Assembly: GCF_047495875.1 (NCBI RefSeq)
Contig: NC_092463.1
Span: forward strand, 21,193,224 to 21,257,223
Source of the DNA: Pithys albifrons albifrons
Lineage: Eukaryota; Chordata; Aves; Passeriformes; Thamnophilidae
Reading direction: 5' to 3'
DNA length: 64,000 nt
How positions within the stretch are numbered: the first letter of the stretch is position 1; each line of letters starts with the position of its first letter. Both the position numbers and the translations under genes were made by a program. Shown here one piece after another: positions 60,621 through 64,000 of the stretch. The notes under the pieces were generated by a model, which did not search any database, was not told the DNA's origin, and worked only from the letters and a program-made list of their open reading frames with translations.

Positions 60621-63600
60621 ATAGAGAATGGTCTCTCTGTTTAAGCAGATGAACTACAGACAGGATAGATGATTATGTAGCTGTTCTTTTGTTCGCCCCT
60701 TCCTGTCTCATCTCCCGAATGACAACGTCATTGTGCACATTTTCATGGGGTCTGCACGAGTTACAAGAAACCCTCTGCAATTTCTTAATTTTTTTCGTCT
60801 GAACTGTTCTGGTATCTTGACTGAAGGTGGTTATGGCTGATAGCAACAAGGAATGTGTGTTGTAATAGAGGAGATACAGCAGGGACTTTGCTAAGATTAG
60901 ATCATTCCTGCCTAGAAAGATATTTAAGGGGAAAACATGGGGGGTTAGTTTTGGGTTTGGGGGGTTATATGTTTTCTTGGATAGGTAAGATGGGTGGTTA
61001 TTGAAAACTTCACAAAACATTTACTTTAACAGACAATGTCGTTTACTTTCCTGAAAACCTTTGAAATTCTGTGCAGCAAAATATTATTTTCCTGTTCTGT
61101 TCTTGAACCTAAAATATAAGTAACTCATATCTTTATAATACTCCCATTAACTGGGCCCCAAAACCTCTTTTCAAAAAATAACAACAAGCTTCTATTATGG
61201 AGATATTTTATCCCTACTTAGCTGTAAGTAATAGCAAGTCTTAAATCTTCATTTTAAATAAAAATTCAGAAAACATAAGTCACTCATTTACATATATTTT
61301 AAGAGAAAACAGTTAAAAGTACCCATTGTTAATTGTTTCCATGGTTTGTGTAATATTTTGTCTTGCAATTTTAAATGTAAAAAGAGTAATTTATTAAATC
61401 ATTTATCTTTTCAAAGGTTACTTACTACTGACATTAAAATACACATTTGGAAAGCCTTGTCAGTGTAATTTAAAATCATAGTGAATTAAAATGAAAGCTT
61501 TTTTATAAATTTATTTCAGTTTACATTTAATAGAAAACGAATACACTCTTGACTTAATACTTTCACTGTGACTCCTATAAAAATTACTACAATGTTAAAA
61601 TCCCAAATAATATATGACATTAATTACATTGAGTCTGAAACTGGTAGTTGTAGAATTTAAACCAAATTGTAGGGAACTTACAAATGCATTTTTATATGCA
61701 CCTAAATTTCAAGCATACATCATCCTAGTGATACATACTTACACAGGTACACCACTGTAAATATGTAAAATCTCAGTCCTTCTAGGAGTTAATAAACATT
61801 AATAATCTTAATAAGCATCTAATACTCTGTTCCAGATAGCCCTCCTGGAGCAGAGGGAGCTCCTCAGAGCACACTGGTTAGTACTAAGTGTTTGCAACAT
61901 CTTTCTGTAAGTGGAAGAATGATATTAATTTTTATGAAGAATTTTGAGATCAGTGGATTAAAATTACTAATATTATTAAATGTTAACTTGTATAGGTTGT
62001 GAAATATCCGAAAGCACGGGGCTGAACTTGTGATTGATTCTCAGCTCTGTTACAGGCTGGCTGTGATGGGTTGCATAGCAACTCCTCTCTACAAAATTGA
62101 CTCTTCTGTTCAAAGACAGTCAAAGAACTTCAGGGTGTTTTTCCTGTTCTTCCCTTCAGCTTCTAGTGTACAGCTTCTGAAATCCCACCAGCAAGAAATC
62201 CAAGAAAACCAAGCTGAAGGAGTGCTGACATGTTACTAAGGAAGTGTGAGAATGTTTTGTGAAAGGAATGGTTGAGAGATTTCCTACTCTCACCTGCAGG
62301 CTTAGTGTCGGAATTTTTGCCTATTGTCCCCCAGCCCATGGAAACACAAATAAATAATACAAATAATGAAAGTTATGCTGTACTCCTTAAGGAGGGAAGA
62401 AAATAAAATTCATAGAATTTTCCATCTCTGTTGAATTCTTAAACTATTCAACCTCTGTCTTCCTTCAGCCACAAAATATTCCATGCCCCAGAAACTGAAA
62501 TATAAACATATTTGAGGTTTCTGGATTTACTTAATTTCTCTAGAACTTCATAATTATTTTTTTTAATTCAGAATCAATGAATGAAAGAAGAACTATGGAC
62601 CTGACTCTAATCTTTCTTATGTAGTTAGCTGTACACAGGAAGTACTTCTTCCAATCCTCATGGAGTTAAGCAGGAAAAACTGGAAAAGTGTTCTGGTTCA
62701 TATGAAAGTCATTTTAATCCATTCTGATCTCCAGACAGCATTTTTCAGATGTACCTGCCACTGAATTTTCAAGAGTTTATCATGAACATCTCACCCAGGA
62801 TTTCAAAAGATCTTTAGAAAACCTAGTGTTGGTGTCACCAGGTGTCACAACTGAATTCTTTTTCAGTCCAGCACCATTATGACCACTGAGCATTTGAACA
62901 CTGGGATCCTAAGTGCCCTTAGTGAGGCTTCCACTGTTCTTTATTGATTAAACAGTGACAATTTTTCAGTGTTAGACACTGTCACATATGAACTTTATGT
63001 ACATGAACCACGTACTCTTCATTCGTATGAATATAGCAGTAATCTGGACAGACTGTTGATGAGAATGAGGGATAAAAATCTGAGGTATGTGAGTTTGAGA
63101 GTAGCTGAAATCATTTAGATATAAGATATGCCTGTAGTGGGGTTGTTTTTTCTTTTTTTTTTAAATCCTGCAGAAAAATCTCTTTAACTAGTTTCAGATT
63201 AATACTTCTTTTGAGAAAGATGCAATCACCGTCCTTTGGTTTATTTGAAAGCTTTGTAGTACCCAAACACTCCATGCAGGAAATGTGCCTTCAAGGTAAG
63301 CATACATTTACTCCCTGAAGCTATTCTCACTTTCAGCCCTCTTGCTATTTCTCATTATGGTTTTGTTTAATTTTTGTACTGTGGTAAGACTTGAGGTATT
63401 GTATAGAATTTTGCCTGGAAAAGTAAAGTGTCTTATAGGGGTAAAGATAAACAACATCTCCAGGCAGCTGAGCTTATTTTAGTTAATGCCTCTTACATTT
63501 ATTAACTATGGGCACTCTGCTAGAAAGGGAAAATGGGTGAATTCAGCTGATAAATGCTATAACTGACTTATGTTGGGTTTGTTATTTTATTTAGACTCAA

Positions 63601-64000
63601 ATTTAGTCATCCTATGAAGGAGATACAGCAGTGTCATCAGAAACGCAGCAGAAATAATTTTCCTGTTCTGGTGCATCACTGGCTGATATATTTACTTGAT
63701 AGGACATTCAAGACCTGTTGTTCTATCTGTCCACATTATTTAGTAGCTCCTAAAACTTCCCCTTGAACATTGACTTCCCAGGATAGAGATCAATTGCATG
63801 CAAAAGAGCATGAAAGCAAGAGGAAAAGGTGTACAAAGTTCAGCCTGGAGGTACTTCCTCTGTTACCTGCATAAAATTTTCAGTAATTTCCTTGGCCTTT
63901 GAGTGCACTAATCAAGCCCTTGATAGGTCACCTCTGTTACAGGTGGTGTAAACTTTCTGTCAGTGACTCTTAGCAGTTTGTGTTTATAGCTATATTCATC
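60621..64000 (+). other. Downstream flank or extended 3' UTR, no gene recognised
   Basis: AT-rich, especially 61020-62000. It has further AATAAA hexamers (61257-61262, 61791-61796, 62349-62354, 62402-62407) and a Pumilio-type TGTAAATA at 61756-61763. In mammals GTF2A1 is the next gene downstream of STON2 in the same direction, but I find none of its exons or a CpG-island promoter here. The small open frames, up to 115 codons on the - strand at 60673-61020, show no motifs. Confidence 0.6.

Noticed and set aside
62409..62418. TTCATAGAAT, which could be the start of a minus-strand CR1
   Set aside because: Only this one unit; none of the following CR1 blocks is present.

Overview
The window is vertebrate nuclear DNA, most likely from a bird. 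It contains no bacterial operon, virus, CRISPR array or compact coding layout. One protein-coding gene runs through most of it on the + strand: STON2 (stonin-2), an endocytic adaptor that sorts synaptotagmin into clathrin/AP-2 coated vesicles. Six coding exons splice together with GT/AG junctions at 6900-6987, 7425-7679, 13628-13825, 50893-52728, 58410-58612 and 60000-60083. The junction phases are consistent (1,1,1,1,0) and the total is 887 codons plus a stop, close to the roughly 905 residues of human stonin-2. The bird assignment rests on several CR1 retrotransposon 3' ends with the typical ATTCTATGA-type tail, few SINEs, fairly compact introns and the STON2 sequence itself. I cannot name the species.

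Layout: 1-6793 is upstream intron or 5' flank with no recognisable exon, so the main promoter probably lies outside the window. 6794-6987 is the exon carrying the start codon. Its leader holds two short upstream ORFs, one of which overlaps the stonin-2 AUG. Two small phase 1-1 exons follow (7425-7679 and 13628-13825). The 37-kb intron 13826-50892 holds CR1 copies, older CR1-like remnants, simple repeats and two separate CpG-island-like GC-rich blocks (about 34.07-34.56 kb and 37.79-38.26 kb). The big exon at 50893-52728 encodes the third WVxF motif, both NPF motifs, the stonin homology domain and most of the mu-homology domain. The next intron (52729-58409) carries a CR1 tail close behind the donor, a short interstitial telomeric tract and two MIR-like SINE fragments in opposite orientations. 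Two small exons finish the protein, followed by a 3' UTR with AATAAA signals at 60504 and 60596. The last 3.4 kb (to 64000) is AT-rich with no recognisable gene.

How the parts work together: the N-terminal exons supply WVSF (residues 15-18) and WVQF (96-99), which in the family bind the AP-2 alpha appendage. Exon 4 supplies two NPF motifs for EH-domain partners (Eps15, intersectin), and the C-terminal mu-homology domain binds the cargo synaptotagmin. The best candidates for something under-described are regulatory: the two intronic CpG islands (one ending in a clean splice donor, one with a near-palindromic RFX/X-box), the uORF/AUG overlap, and the all-symmetric exon structure that allows in-frame isoforms without particular adaptor motifs. 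I found no evidence of a novel gene system; the remaining open frames look like chance ORFs or antisense shadows.
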